NCBI GenBank assembly: GCA_963920525.1
Contig: OY986436.1
Coordinates: forward strand, 29,029,318 to 29,093,317
Direction: 5' to 3'
Origin: Dichetophora obliterata
Taxonomy: Eukaryota > Arthropoda > Insecta > Diptera > Sciomyzidae
DNA length: 64,000 nt
Shown: one piece after another, positions 10,401-22,390 of the stretch
How the letters are laid out: each line of letters opens with the position of its first letter
Position numbering within the stretch: the first letter of the stretch is position 1
Translations under genes and position numbers: made by a program
Notes under the pieces: generated by a model
The model's input: only the letters and a program-made list of their open reading frames with translations
What the model was told of the DNA's origin: nothing
Database searches by the model: none

Positions 10401-12655
10401 AATGCTCCAGCAGCGGTATTTTACGCTATTACGCTATTACGCTTGAACTTAACTTAACCGGTATGAACTTAAATAAACACTTCTGCTTCAACGTCATATG
10501 ATTTCGAAGAGTTTATTCGAACAAGTGACAAATTATATAAAACTTAAACAGTCACAGCTTAATTACTCAAGTCTATTGAAGTTGGAAAGAGTAGTGCCTT
10601 CTGCTGAGTTATTAACTCTTTACAGAATTGTTGTTGTTGCCTTGTTGAAAACTTACTTGAGAGACTTCACGTTTTTCTAGCGTTTTTTATAAGTGAAGAC
10701 AAGATTGAAAGAGATAATTTTAGAAGAGAGTTTTTACAAGAGCTCAAAAGAGATAATTGTAGGTGAGATTATTCACGCATTTCTACCGTGAAATATTTAT
10801 AATTTTGCTCTATGGGATTTAACGACAATTATATAAGCAAACAGTTACCTGCAATTATTGTAATTAATTCTCGTGAATTTTTGTGGAATTTTTATAAACT
10901 TTTTTGAGCTACAGTAAAAGAAATATTTTCCATAGAACAATTCATGGTAAATTAAATATTTACTGACAAAAAAAATTTTTAGCTATTTTTTCAATGCCTC
11001 CACTGAAATAAACATAGATATTCTAAAAGCTGATAGAAATATTTATCCAAAAAGCCTAAGATCATTATTCTACAAGAATTTTTTTAGATTTGAAAGTTAT
11101 TAGAAACAAAGTATGTTAACATAAAATTAGCATTTATAGAAAAAAGTGTATTTTGCATTTTGCACGAAGGTAAGATGCACTAAAAATGTATGCTTTCTTC
11201 GACAAAGTTTATTAAAACCATAAAAAATGTATGATTTTTACTGACCCACATTAGTAAAATTTACTTCATTCAAATGAACTCGTCTTACTATATCATATAT
11301 ACTAAGAAAATAGTATAGTAGAGTATATTTCAATAAAACATATTGTTATTGAAATCACAAGCCATTTTTTTACGAAGGTTCAGGGTTCGTCATCTTAACC
11401 TAGAGCGACTGAGTCATGCCTTATTTTAAGAGAAAAACCAGTTATGTAACTGGTAAATACACGTTAAAGTCCATTTAAAGATTTTTTTTATAACTTTAAA
11501 ACAAAAAAAATATTTCGAAACACAATAAAAGCTTCAATCTCAAAGAAAAAATAGTTTTGTTATATATAAGTCAGTTATTTTTATATATTTTTTATAAATC
11601 GAAAAATTTCAAAAGTGGAACATAAATTTTATCGGATATAAAAAATCTACGTAAAACTGATTTCATTTCTAAAAACAGCGACCACTTGATCATTCATTGT
11701 CATGCAAGATTTTATTTAAATGGAATTACATATTTTCCCTAATATTTTATTTTAGATATTATTTTATTTTATATTAAATTTAAAGTAAAAAGTTTTCGAA
11801 ACCAGAATTTGCTTAAAAAACCTCAATAATTGCTATTAAATTAATATTGCAACCAAACTTTGATTATTAATTTCTAAAAGTTACAATAAACATAACTTTT
11901 TATAATATTTATGGTAATGGTCCTTAATTGAATTTTATTTGCAGTAACTCATTTTCCTAGTAATAACGATGTCATTTCTTTGTAGTGACTGCAATGTTTT
12001 GCTACTTGACTCTTCTAAAAAGCTGCAATCTTAACCCATGCCAGCCTAATCAAAAGATGTAAGTGAAAGCTCAATACCAAGTATTTTCAAGTAATTTTTC
12101 TTGATTGCCAGTAGTTTATAATTTTTTTTTATATCAAAGCAAAGTTATTTGAAAAGACTTACTACATCTCTATGTAAAACGAAGACTAAACGTCGTGAGA
12201 GAAACGAGCAACAATATTTTCTGATATGGAAAAATGTATTGCGTACCGGGTCTCACCTACGTTCAGCCTTCGTTTCGTTATACATAAAGATGCAGTTAAT
12301 TTTTGAAAACATTCATAATTTCAGCATTAGAAAAACAGAACAGGTCTTTCAGATTCGACCAGCAAATTACAGGTTAAAAATCAGTTAAAATAAGCCAAAC
12401 CATTTATATTCATATCGTTGAGTGAGCGAGTGAGTAAATCTGTATCTATGTTGTCTGCCTTTAGTTTGCTAGCGCAGAATTTTCTGTCATAGGCTTGAAA
12501 AGTTATTTACATTTTTTAATAAAATATGGAGCAAACCTCAACAGCTTGGCTGCAGCTTTGAGTCAAGAACTCAAGAACTATTGCAGCTTGCTGTTGTTGG
12601 CGGTGCACATTCGAAATTTGACTAGGTGCAGCCTGCAGCGTGCTCCCCATGCGGC
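10401..12655. other. No gene recognised
   Basis: AT-rich until about 12000, then more mixed. No protein similarity, element end or tandem array was noticed. Small frames at 10498 and 12149 lack any recognisable motif. Confidence 0.45.
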
Positions 12656-12679
12656 GGTCTTTCTTCCAAAGAAGACTGT

Positions 12680-12810
12680 TCTGCTGATGTTGTTGCTGTT
12701 TCTGTTGTTGTTGTTGTTGCTGTTGACATTATGCAGGTGTATTTGTGGCATGTTGCTATGATCATTATTGCTGCTGTTGCTGCTCTTATTGTGGTTTCTG
12801 TGTTGTGCTG
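12680..12810. repeat. TTG/CTG-rich microsatellite
   Basis: Imperfect runs of TTGTTG and GCTGTTGCTG. Overlapping frames here give Leu/Val/Cys-rich peptides that are products of the repeat and not genes. Confidence 0.8.
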
Positions 12811-13071
12811 CTTTTGTTGCTGTCTGTCGTATTTTAAGTTTAATGGTTTTGACGTTTATGGGTTTCCTTGTCGTATTGTCAAATTGACGAATGGCATCAT
12901 TTGAGGGAAAAATAATAATATATAAATTAAATTGCTATGAAAGGGAATAAATGCCTCAGTACGAAATGTTGAGATGAAGCGACTAAACGAAAAATGAGCC
13001 AAAAAGTTATTCAGAGCATATTTAGGCTTATATAGTACAGGCATTGTAAAATATGATAGCAAGCAATAAAC

Positions 13072-13449
13072 TAGAGATGGGCGCGTAACGTGATTTTTCA
13101 AATGCCTAAAAAATATCTTCGTGGGATATTAATAACGAAGAGCAAAGTCATGCGTGCTTTTTCGTGTTCGTGCACTAAAATTTTACTACTTTCACTTTAG
13201 CAACTATGTCTTTATTTCAACCAAATTCATATGTTGCTTGAATAAAACTATTAAAAAAGTTAAAACTCATTCTAATGTTATAATAATTGCAATATTTTTC
13301 ATAGCTACTTTGCAAAGTTCTTAATCGTGATTTTCGTGCGTTTTCGTGCAAGAAAGAAAAATCAATTTCGTGTTCGTGCGTGCCCGTGCAAATGGTCGAC
13401 GTTCTCATGCGTGCCCGTGCCTCAAAAATGTTGCACGCACCCATCTCTA
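13072..13449. mobile_element. hAT-type MITE (378 bp)
   Basis: Terminal inverted repeats TAGAGATGGGCGCGTAACGT (left) and TAGAGATGGGTGCGTGCAAC (reverse complement of right). The flanking 8-mers CAATAAAC and AAATAAAG match at six of eight positions, consistent with an aged 8 bp hAT target duplication. The inside is rich in CGTGC-containing words (GTGTTCGTGCGTGCCCGTGC-like) and lacks coding capacity. Confidence 0.7.
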
Positions 13450-13948
13450 AAATAAAGCATATCTCTAGCATAGAACTATGCCCAGTTCTAAAGTGTAATA
13501 GAACAGGAAAATCGCTTCAAGAAATGTGGTGCCTTCACGTCAGACACTAATCAAATATTAAAATAACATTTCCAAAAGCAATAAACACGTAATATAACCA
13601 CAAAAACTAGAATGCAATTCAGATTCCACAGAATAATAATCAAAAGTGATGTACCCCAAGGTTCAGTTCTTGGTCCCCTGCTGTTTGTAATTTTCATTAA
13701 TGACATATTTAGAGCCTGCAAATATTCAACAATGCATGTCTATTCAGATGATGTAAAAATATATCTTTCCAATAGAGTTGGCCTTCAAGATGACTTAGTT
13801 TATAGACTTAATGAGGATCTAGAATCCATAAATTGAATTGTCTTAAACTTAATGCTTTGAAATCTGTTGTGCTACTTATTACCAAAGATAATATTTTCTA
13901 TGAGGATATTCCTGATTCGTTTTTGAGCTTTGAAAATATAACTTAACA

Positions 13949-15415
13949 CTTACTTACTTACTTAGTTGGCGCTACAACCGTATGTCGGTCTTGGCCTCAT
14001 CTAAGAATTTGCGCCAGCCATTTCTGTCTTTCGCTTGCTGGCGCCAGTTGGAAATTCCAAGCTTCGTCAGGTTGTCCTCTACTTGGTCTTTTCAACGAAG
14101 ATGCGGTCGTCCTCTTCTGCGTTGACCGCCGCTGGGTACCGAATCGAATGTTTTCTTCACTGGAGCATCGTCTTTCATGCGCTGAACATGACCTAGCCAG
14201 CGAAGCCGCTCGATTTTAATGCGCTTGACTATGTCGATGTCAGCGTACAGCTCATACAGTTCATCATTCCACCGTATTCGGTACTCGCCATTGACGCAGA
14301 TTGGTCCGTAGATCTTACGAAGAATCTTTCTCTCGAATGCTCTTTTCATCTAAACTGCTTTCATCAAAGTCTTTTCATCTAAACTGCTCAGCATCCAGGT
14401 TTGTGATGCGTAAAGTAGGACGGGCATGATGAGCGATTTATAGAGCGTGATTTTCGTTCGTCGGTAGAGGGCTCTGCTTCTCAATTGCCTACTGAGCCCA
14501 AAGAAACACCCGTTGGCAAGAGTTATTCTTCGTTTGATCTCAATGCTGATGTCGTTGGTTGAATTAATGCTGGATCCCAGATAGACGAAGTTCTTCACAA
14601 CCTCGAAGGAGGTATTGTCAACGGTAACGTGGGTTCCAAGACGCTGGGACTGTTTGTTTGTTGACACTAAGTATTTCGTCTTACCTGCATTCACTGACAG
14701 ACCCATTCGACTTGACTCTCTTTCTAATCTGGAAAATGCTGCACTGACTTCGCGCGTATTATGGCCAATGATATCTATGTCATCAGCATACGCAAGCAGC
14801 ATAACACTCTTGTAGAATATTGTGCCACTACGTCTCAGATCAGCAGCTCGGATGATCTTTTCCATCATTAGGTTGAAAAAGTCGCACGATAAGGAATCAC
14901 CTTGTCTGAAACCTCGTTTGGTAATAAATGGTGGGGAGAGGTCCTTCACGATTTTAGCTGCGCTGCTGGTGTTGCTCAGTGTCATCCTGCAAAGTCGTAT
15001 TAGTTTTGCAGGAATACCAAATTCAGACATGGTGGAGTACAGGTGCTTCCTTATTGGGCTGTCGAAAGCGGCTTTGTAGTCGACAAAAAGATGGTGGGTG
15101 TCGACTTTTTTTCTTGAGTCTTCTCCAAGATTTGTCGTAGCTTGAAAATCTGGTCGATGGTGGACTTTCCAGGTCTGAAGCCACACTGATAAGGTCCGAT
15201 CAGTTCGTTTACAATGGGCTTTAATCTTTCACATAAAACGCTCGACAGGACCTTATATGCGATATTAAGAACGCTTATCCCAAGGTAATTGGCACAGATA
15301 GTGGGATCGCCTTTCTTGTGGATTGGTCAGAGCACATTGAGATTCCAATCGTTCGGAATGCATTCTTCCGACCATATTCTGCATAGAAGTTCGTGAATGC
15401 ATTTAAGTAGAGCTT
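13949..15415 (-). mobile_element. RTE-clade non-LTR retrotransposon, 5'-truncated
   Basis: A 1.47 kb insertion in the LINE fossil. The 3' end (left, plus-strand view) is a (CTTA)n run at 13949-13966, i.e. (TAAG)n on the element strand, after a very short 3' UTR, as is typical for RTE elements. Flanking CTTAACA at 13942-13948 and 15416-15422 is a 7 bp candidate target duplication. The copy lacks the endonuclease and the start of the RT. Confidence 0.85.
13972..15415 (-). pseudogene. RTE reverse transcriptase, broken
   Basis: The translated order is: WSEECIPNDWN; PIHKKGD; YLGISVLNIAYKVLSSVL; GPYQCGFRPGKSTIDQIF; then after a frameshift in an A run (~15115) HHLFVDYKAAFDS (first catalytic Asp), GFRQGDSLSCDFFNLMME, LLAYADDIDIIG (YADD box), and the RTE C-terminal domain ERLRWLGHVQRM, RRRGRP, LTKLGISNWRQ and WRKFLDEAKTD ending at 13972. 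Defects: a stop in place of a residue before PIHKKGD, the A-run frameshift, a short internal duplication near 14345-14395 (the GCAGTTTAGATGAAAAG unit occurs twice and breaks the frame), and a Trp-to-stop change after RPHLR. Not functional. Confidence 0.92.
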
Positions 15416-15594
15416 CTTAACAAGCTGTACAAAAAGTCTTGGTCTTTACATAAATTCCGTGCTGACATGCACTGCCCACATTAATAATGTGGTATGAAAT
15501 GCAGATTATGTCCTACGCAATTTAAGAGTGACGGCTGAATTTACACCCACTAGCACCAAACGCCAACTAGTAGTTCAATTAATTATTCCCTTAA

Positions 15595-17988
15595 GGGGAA
15601 GTTCTAGTAGAAACGTAACGAAATTTCGGGATTTTTTTTGAGCGAACGTAAATCTTTAAAAAAAAAATCTTTTAAGGCACTTCTTAGTGTATATTTCAAG
15701 AACATTATTATACAATTTTTCGATGAAAAATAATTCAAAATGGCAGCGGAAGGTCTCGCCGTGCGCTGTACTCTCAGCCTGCCAAGTGATCTGAAACAAA
15801 AAAACCAAAAAAAATATTAGCCTAGATGAAATTCGGGTGGACTTGTAGATTTCTGATTTAAATAAAACCCCTTTTGGAAAAAATGGCTGGTCTTTGAAAA
15901 TAAACCTTGTTTTTCCTCCTTTTTCTTTCGCTTTAACGTTAAAAAAAGAATGATAATAAATTTTTTTAGAAAAAACTCTTCCTTAATTGAATAAGCTTTA
16001 ATTTGAGCCGTCAAACATCGAAATCGGTCTAGTCATTGAAGCGGAATCGTGTACAACGCGGAAAAAAAGGTGTTTCGAGAAAAACGCGTTTAAAGTTTGA
16101 CGAAGAAAAAGTCGTAAGTAATGTTTGTTTTTTGACACTTCCAGCTATTTCAGCACCATACAGGGCACCTTTCTCATCCTCCAAGATCATGTTTTGCTGC
16201 GCCAGGGTGGCAAGTTTTTCAATTCTGGCTTTTTTACAAACTCCGAGAGTTTCTCCTCCGTTGACTTCACACGCTGGTCGTCAGTCTTCGCACCAAAGTT
16301 TACGCAGTTTGTCCCGATGACGATTCCTAATGTCTGAATAGTTTTTAATATGAATGAATAGCCTTTATTAAAGATGTCGGAAGATATATATGCTGCTATT
16401 CTATAAAACATTCATTGTCGCTTTGCGTGTATCTACCTGTGGATCTTTGCAGTAAATAATCACTTGAAAGAGCTTCATATACGGGTCGAATTGCTTCTTG
16501 AACCGATTTTTGAAGGGCAGGTTCATGGTGGAAATCGGCGAGCTCATTCTTGGCTTCTGCAACACGCCACTAACACCAACTGTTTTCACCTGGTAGGCAG
16601 TTTTCATGTTTTGGCTCTTCATACGTGGAACATTTGTGATCGAACGTTGCCCACACAGATTGTTTCAACTCTTCGGCCGAATCAGGGTGTCGTCTAATGA
16701 CAAGTCCATAGTACTAAGTCAAATCTTTTATTAATTTGTCTGTCAATTTTCCTGAGCCTTTACCTCCAATTCCTTTATATTGTTTCTTGACTGCACGCAA
16801 TCTTGTGCCCATTCACAGGGTCACAGTTGACGAGAGCTTGAAAAGTTTTTGTGTCACCGTCGCCGATATATGTAGTATATTTCACACCGGGCGATTCTGA
16901 TCGACAAAACATTTCCTTCATTCAATCTACCTCCATCTTACCGCACTTCCTGTGTGATTTACGCTGCAATGTTTTTCATGAGTTTCGTACCACATATCGC
17001 ACTCATTAGTTCCTATTTTGCTGGCCCACTTGCTACGGCTTTGTCAGAATGACGACTTTACAACAAAATCTAACACTTTGTGCGTATTTTTTCCAATCAG
17101 CGTTGCAATTTCAAATAACGACAAAAGCCAAGTTTTTTTCCACGCTCAAATGTGTTTCTTCATTTCCCGCCTCCACGTTCTTCTGTCTTTCATCAGCAAT
17201 TGCTTTACGTTGTATAACTTCGAATGTACTCTGTGATGCCTCGAGCAGATTAGTAATAAATGCATAGTACGTTCCATTTGCAAAGCCTGCAGACAGATCC
17301 ATTAGGGAACAAAAAGTATTGATCGACCGTAATCCGAATACCAGAATCCGCATGACCAACATCAAACGACGATTTATTTTATATGCATCATTTACTAAAG
17401 TGCTCGAAGAAACACGTTGTTGCTTTTTGCACTCACACATGACAACTAAATCAAAACTAAGTCCACGGATACTCGAACGAGAAAACGTTACATCACTGTT
17501 ACAGATTTTACATTTTAATTTTAAAACTTATAATCACGTTATTATGTCCACCATCAATTTCGACGACATCGTAATTCGTGTCTTTAATTTTTTGCGCTGA
17601 AGTGCTAGTACACTTACACGTATAATTGAAAAACGTTGCGGCAAATAGAAGTGTATACAACGCTAATCCGACCGAGGGTACGCAGGTATACGAGCACACA
17701 ATACAGAGGAATGTACAGAAATTCGTTGAGACAGTCACAAACTTACTACTTGAGCTAGATATACCGCTTAGGTAGTCAGAAATGACCGTCCCTCGAATTC
17801 GCTCCGAGCGCGCATTTATACCTGCTCACTCTCTCGTCTAATACGCTAAATAAATAAATCTCGTCTAATACTCCTAAAATAAATTTGTTAGGGAAATATC
17901 CTTTTGACTACATATTTTCAAGACCCTAGGGATGAAAATAAAGCAAAAAAAACAAAAATTTTCCGTCGATTGCTACTAGAACCTCCCC
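15595..17988 (-). mobile_element. Kolobok-superfamily DNA transposon in a TTAA target
   Basis: 2394 bp bounded by TTAA on both sides (15591-15594 and 17989-17992). Inverted ends are GGGGAAGTTCTAGTAG (left) and GGGGAGGTTCTAGTAG (reverse complement of right), continuing with looser similarity. TTAA duplication occurs in both piggyBac and Kolobok elements. The encoded protein relic decides for Kolobok (Mutator-like Mutsu domain). Removing the element and one TTAA rejoins the interrupted LINE frame as VVQLIIPLITYSELVYSKLD. Confidence 0.88.
16090..17738 (-). pseudogene. Kolobok transposase (Mutsu-like domain), decayed
   Basis: Blocks in order on the minus strand: CKICNSDVTFSRSSIRGL and VMCECKK (Cys pairs of the N-terminal zinc-binding region, ~17420-17510); SSTLVNDAYKINRRLMLVMR and FGLRSINTFCSLMDL (17300-17400); RKAIADERQKNVEAGNEETH; VLDFVVKSSF and NECDMWYETHEKHCSVNHTG (~16960-17050); YIGDGDTKTFQALVN (~16840-16890), an acidic motif expected to be catalytic; MGTRLRAVKKQYKG-GGKG; YYGLVIRRHPDSAEELKQ; ENSWCQW; IRPVYEALSSDYLLQR and TQSDNECF (~16420). 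Multiple stops and frameshifts interrupt it. I recognise this domain order from Kolobok/Mutsu proteins of many invertebrates. No search could be run. Confidence 0.82.
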
Positions 17989-18740
17989 TTAATTACATAT
18001 TCGGAGCTAGTCTACAGTAAGCTGGACTCTTGTTCCCAACTAAAGCTTCAGCTGGCCATGCCATCCGATATGTATTTGGCCTTCGCAAGTTTGATCATAC
18101 ATCTTAGTTCAATAAAAGCATCCTTGAATGTGATATAATAAACTTCTTAAGTTTCAGAAACTGTATGTTCTAACACAAGCTGATTCATTCGAAAGCACCA
18201 TCTTGTCTTTATGAGAAATTACAATTTGTTCAACTACAAAGAAGTCTTATGCTTACTATCCCTTAATTTAACTTTCTGAATTTCTCAAGATTATTCTGCG
18301 TTAACGCCATTAGATTGTGGAATAGTTTGAAAAGTCATATTAAATCTACTGTTGAAATCAGAATGTAAAGACAAGCCATTTTCTCTTACTTTTCAAGGTA
18401 ATATACATACCTTATAACCACTTCTCCTTCTTTCTTTAGTTTTTCATTCTATGCCTCCCTCTGCTTCCCTTTAATTTTTTTCTGCCCTTATTTCTCATTT
18501 TTCTTCAGGAGTTTCTTTGCTCTTTCTACCAATATTAATTCTACCAAGTAGTTTTTGTAGCCTGTAAAACTGAGTAGTTTTAAAGTGAACATGTTTAGTT
18601 CATTTCAATTTTGTTAATACATAATATAATAATTTTTTTAAATTTAATTTTGCCGCAGGGCACTCCCTTATGGAGTGTCGGTAAGACAATCCTGAGTCAT
18701 TGCTCGTGTTTTAATTCTTTAAAAAATATAACCGTTATGA

Positions 18741-18769
18741 TTAATTAATAATAATAAATAATAATAAAT
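18741..18769 (+). repeat. (AAT)n tail of the LINE fossil
   Basis: TTAATTAATAATAATAAATA-like run following about 340 bp of 3' UTR. The related full-length LINE at 27-30 kb also ends in (AAT)n on its coding strand (26987-27036). Confidence 0.65.
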
Positions 18770-18880
18770 CCAGTAATAAAATTACTTACCAGTGTTATAA
18801 TGCCGTAATTTTTAAATCTAAATCTATGTATATAAAAATGGAAATCGGTATATATAAAAATCGGTGTATATAAAAATATG

Positions 18881-18960
18881 TATGTGGGTATGTGGGGATG
18901 TGGGTATGTGGATATGTGGGTATGTGGGTATGTGGGTATGTGGGTATGTGGGTATGTGGC
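18881..18960. repeat. (GTGGGTAT)n microsatellite
   Basis: About ten tandem 8-mers just inside the Helitron left end, with single variants such as GTGGGGAT and GTGGATAT. Confidence 0.95.
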
Positions 18961-19029
18961 TATATCACATATAGACTCCAAAACCGCTGAACCGATCTTT
19001 ATGAAATTTTCAAGGAAACTGAAGCCACA

Positions 19030-20560
19030 TCTTGAGAGTGTTCCTGTGAGTTTTGGTAACTATTGGACAAGGGGGCGTGGTACCTCCCATACAAGCCAAA
19101 TTTACGCTATCGATCACAAACCAAAAAAAGGATATATTAAGACGGTTTCAATCGTGAAAAACTAAGATTTGGTAATTTTGTTCAGATGGTTACTGTCGAT
19201 AACTGTACAAAAATGGGCGTGGTCGTAATATAAATACGCCCACTTTTTCGAAATCATGGCAATTCCGGAGTTTTACACATTTTTACAGTAAAATTTGCTG
19301 TATAGGTGATCTAAGAGGCGGTCACTATATGTAAATGTTTTCACGCCCACTTTTACCGCCCACAAATCAGTATCTATATATATAAAAAGCAAAACGATGT
19401 CTGTCTGGCTGTGTGATGTCTATAGACTGCAAAACTACTGAACCGATTGACCTGAAATTTTGGCAGTTGATTTGTTTCAGGTACGAGATGGTTTAGGAAA
19501 AAATTTGCCACACCCCCTTTTTACCGCCCCCAAAACAATAAAAATGTTATATTTCAGTCGGTTTGGGTCGTAGAAGGCTAAAATTTTGTAATTTAGTATG
19601 TACGGTTACTGTAGACAACTATGCTCAAAATGGGTTTCCACGCCCCCTTTTTGCGCCCACAAATCAGTGAAAATGCTATATTTCAAGCAGTTTTGACCGT
19701 ATGAGACTAACATGTGATACCTAAGTTTGTATGGTTACTTTCGGCAACTGTACTAAAAAAAGGCGTCATCGCTATATAGCCACACCCACTTTTTGAGAAA
19801 TCATTAAAATTGACTACTGGGTCGAATGAGCTAAAATTTTGGCTTAGTTTGTACAGTTACTGTCAGCAACTGAACTAAAAATTGGTTTCCACGCCCCCTT
19901 TTACCGCCCACAAACCAATGAAAACGTTTTATTTCAACGGTTTAGGTCGTTTTAGACAAAAATTTTGTAATTCAGTTCATATGGTTGCACTCGGCAAGTG
20001 CACTAAAAATAGGCCTTCGATTTGTTTCGATTACGAGATGGCTCTAAGGAAATATTTTGCAGCACCCCTTTTTACCGCTTGCAAAACAACAAAAACGTTA
20101 TATTTCGCACGGTTTTGATCGTATTAGACTAAAATTTTGTTATTTAGTTCATATGGTTACTTTCGGCAGATATTCGACATTTTCGTATATGGCAGTAAGG
20201 CAGTCTATGGTAGAACAACGTCTGCCGAGGAGAGTGAGTGTTCCTGTGAGGTTTGGTAACGTTTGGACGAGGGGGCGTGGTACCTCCCATACAAGCCAAA
20301 TTTGCGCTATCGACCACAAACCAAATAAAGGATATATATCAGACGGTTTCGATCGTAAAAAACTAAGATTTAGTAATTTTGTTCAGATGGTTACTGTCTG
20401 TAACTGTACAAAAAATGTGCGTGGTCGCAATATTTATACGCCCACTTTTTCGAAATCATGGCAATTCCGGAGTTCTACACATTTTTATAGTGAAACTTGC
20501 TGTGTAGATGCTCCAAGAGGCAGTCACGATACATAAATGTTTTCAAGCCCACTTTTACCG
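19030..20560. repeat. ~320 bp direct repeat pair and degenerate modules
   Basis: The segments at about 19030-19345 and 20232-20550 are near-identical, both starting GAGTGTTCCTGTGAG and including GGGGGCGTGGTACCTCCCAT. Between and after them lie shorter modules of roughly 150-250 bp, each ending near CCCCCTTTTACCGCCCACAAA (about 19510, 19650, 19905, 20075, 20690, 20940). Internal TCTATATATATAAAAA or TCTGTGTATATAAAAA starts occur at 19373 and 20575, as if extra Helitron left ends had been captured. Confidence 0.8.
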
Positions 20561-20989
20561 CCCACAAATCAATATCTGTGTATATAAAAATGAATCGTGA
20601 TTTGTTCGGATGCTTAAAACTTGAAAACGACTGAACCAAATTGGATACTTCTTTCTACTGGTTTAGGAAAAATATAATGCCACACCCCCTTTTGTCGCCC
20701 ACAAATCAATAAAAATGCTGTATTTAAGACGATTTTGGTCGTATTAAATTAAAATTTGGAAAATAAGTTCCTATGATAACTATCATTAACTTTGATAAAA
20801 ATGGGCGTGGTCACACTTCATCTACGCTTACTTTTAAGAAAATATCAAAATACTTCGAAACTATTGGTCCGATTGAGCTCAAATTTTGTAAGTACGCTTT
20901 GCTTTGAGTACGAGATGGTTTACGAGGAAATGCCACACCCCCTTTTACCTCCCACATATATATAAAAAATTGTTGTTATCGAATAGCTT

Positions 20990-22390
20990 TAGAGTTATGG
21001 GTCGCACAGCTTAGAAATTCGGTATTCGACAACAATTTAGACGTACCGTTTCAGTGGTGAACTTTTATGGGAGTGGACAAGGGGGTGGGGTACCTCCCAT
21101 ACAACCCAAATTTGTGATATCGAATATCTTTGAAGTTATAGGAATTCAGCTTTGGAATTCAGTTTTTGACCTCAACTTACACATGCAGTTTCAATGTTTT
21201 TATTTTATGGGCGTTGGACTGGGAGTCGTGACATCTCCCTTACAAACCAAATTTGCGATATCGAATTGCTTTGAAGTTATAGGTTGACAGCGTAAGAATT
21301 CGGTATTCGACCTGCATTTATGCATGCACTTTCATTCCTCTACATTTTATGAGCGTAGGGCAAAGGGGAGTGGCACTTCCCATACAACCCAACTTTGTGC
21401 TATCAAATAGCTGTGGATTTATAGGTCGCACAATGCCAGAATTCAGTATTCGACCTCAATGTACACATGCAGTTTCATTGATTCAATTTTATGTTCATTG
21501 GTAAGAGGGGCCCATTTAACGTCAATTTGCGATATCGAATATCAGCGTCAGAATTCAGTATTAGGCCCCAATTTATGCATGCAGTTTCATTAATTACATT
21601 TTATGAGCGTTGATCAAGGGGAAGTGGCACCTCCCATACAACGAAAATTTGTGATATCGACAAGGGGGAGTGAAACCTCCTATTTAACCCAAATTAGAGA
21701 TATCAAATAGCTTTGGGGATATAGGTCTCACAGCTTTGGAATTCAGTATTGGACCTCAATGTACACATGCAGTTTCATTGATTACATTTTATGAGCGTTT
21801 ATCGAGGGGAAGTGGCACCTCCCATGCAACGAAAATTTGTGATATCGAATTGCTTTGGAGTTCAAGGTCGCACAGCGTCGGAACTCAGTATTCGACCAAA
21901 ATTTACGCTTGCAGATTTACTGATAAAATTTTTTAGAGTTTGTCGAGGGGGCGTGACACCTCCAATTTAACCCAAATTTGCGATATCGAATAGCTTTGGA
22001 GTTATAGGTAACTCAGCCTCGGAATTCAGTATTCGACCTCAATTTACACATGCAGTTTCATTGGTAAAATTTTATGGGCGTAAGGGAAAGGGCAGTGGCA
22101 CCTCCCATACAACCCAAATTTGTGCTATCGAATAGTTTTGGAGTTATACGTCGCACAGTTTTGGAATTCGGTATTCAACCTCCATGTACACATGCAGTTT
22201 AATTGATTACATTCTATGAGCGGTGATCAAGAGGGCGTGGCACTTCCTATACAACCCAAATTTGTTATATCGAATAGCTTTGTGGATATAGGTCGCACAG
22301 TCTCGGAATTCAGTATTCTACCTCAATTTAGACATGCTGTTTAACTGATAACATTTTATGGGCGTTTGACAAGGGAGAGTGGCAGCAACG
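20990..22390. repeat. ~140 bp satellite array, about ten units
   Basis: Units carry CATACAACCCAAATTTGTG, then ATCGAATAGCTTTGGAGTTA, a GGTCGCACAG, GGAATTCAGTATTCGACC, ACATGCAGTTTCATTG and TTTTATGAGCGT. The last motif recurs at about 21067, 21205, 21347, 21486, 21600, 21790, 21930, 22070, 22213 and 22357, giving a modal spacing of 138-144 bp with one short and one long unit. Non-coding. Confidence 0.93.

Larger units (their letters stand above)
13603..18400 (+). pseudogene. CR1/jockey-like LINE reverse transcriptase fossil, split by two insertions
   Basis: Three pieces of one ORF2 lie on the plus strand. Piece 1 (13603-13941) has SDVPQGSVLGPLLF, FINDIFRAC and MHVYSDDVKIY (catalytic box YSDD instead of YADD). 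Piece 2 (15423-15590) has LGLYINSVL and YVLRNLRVTAEFTPT. Piece 3 (17993-18400) has ITYSELVYSKLDS and later RLWNSLKSHIKS-like sequence. Together they follow the order of the 941-residue ORF2 at 27.4-30.2 kb, so both copies belong to related families. The 5' part, with endonuclease, is absent (5' truncation), and frameshifts near 13833 and many stops in piece 3 show age. A 3' UTR follows and ends in an (AAT)n tail at 18741-18769. Confidence 0.85.

Noticed and set aside
12495..12904. Overlapping Leu/Val-rich and Cys-rich frames as small proteins
   Set aside because: They are translations of TTG/CTG repeat sequence in two frames.
15595..17988. piggyBac identity for the TTAA element
   Set aside because: The target fits, but the protein relic has the Cys-rich N-terminus and GDGDTKTF-type motif of Kolobok/Mutsu proteins and none of the piggyBac landmarks.
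20057..20536. 159-residue plus-strand frame in the Helitron
   Set aside because: It reads through the direct repeat and module junctions, and the paired repeat copy at 19.0-19.3 kb does not keep the frame. It is fortuitous.
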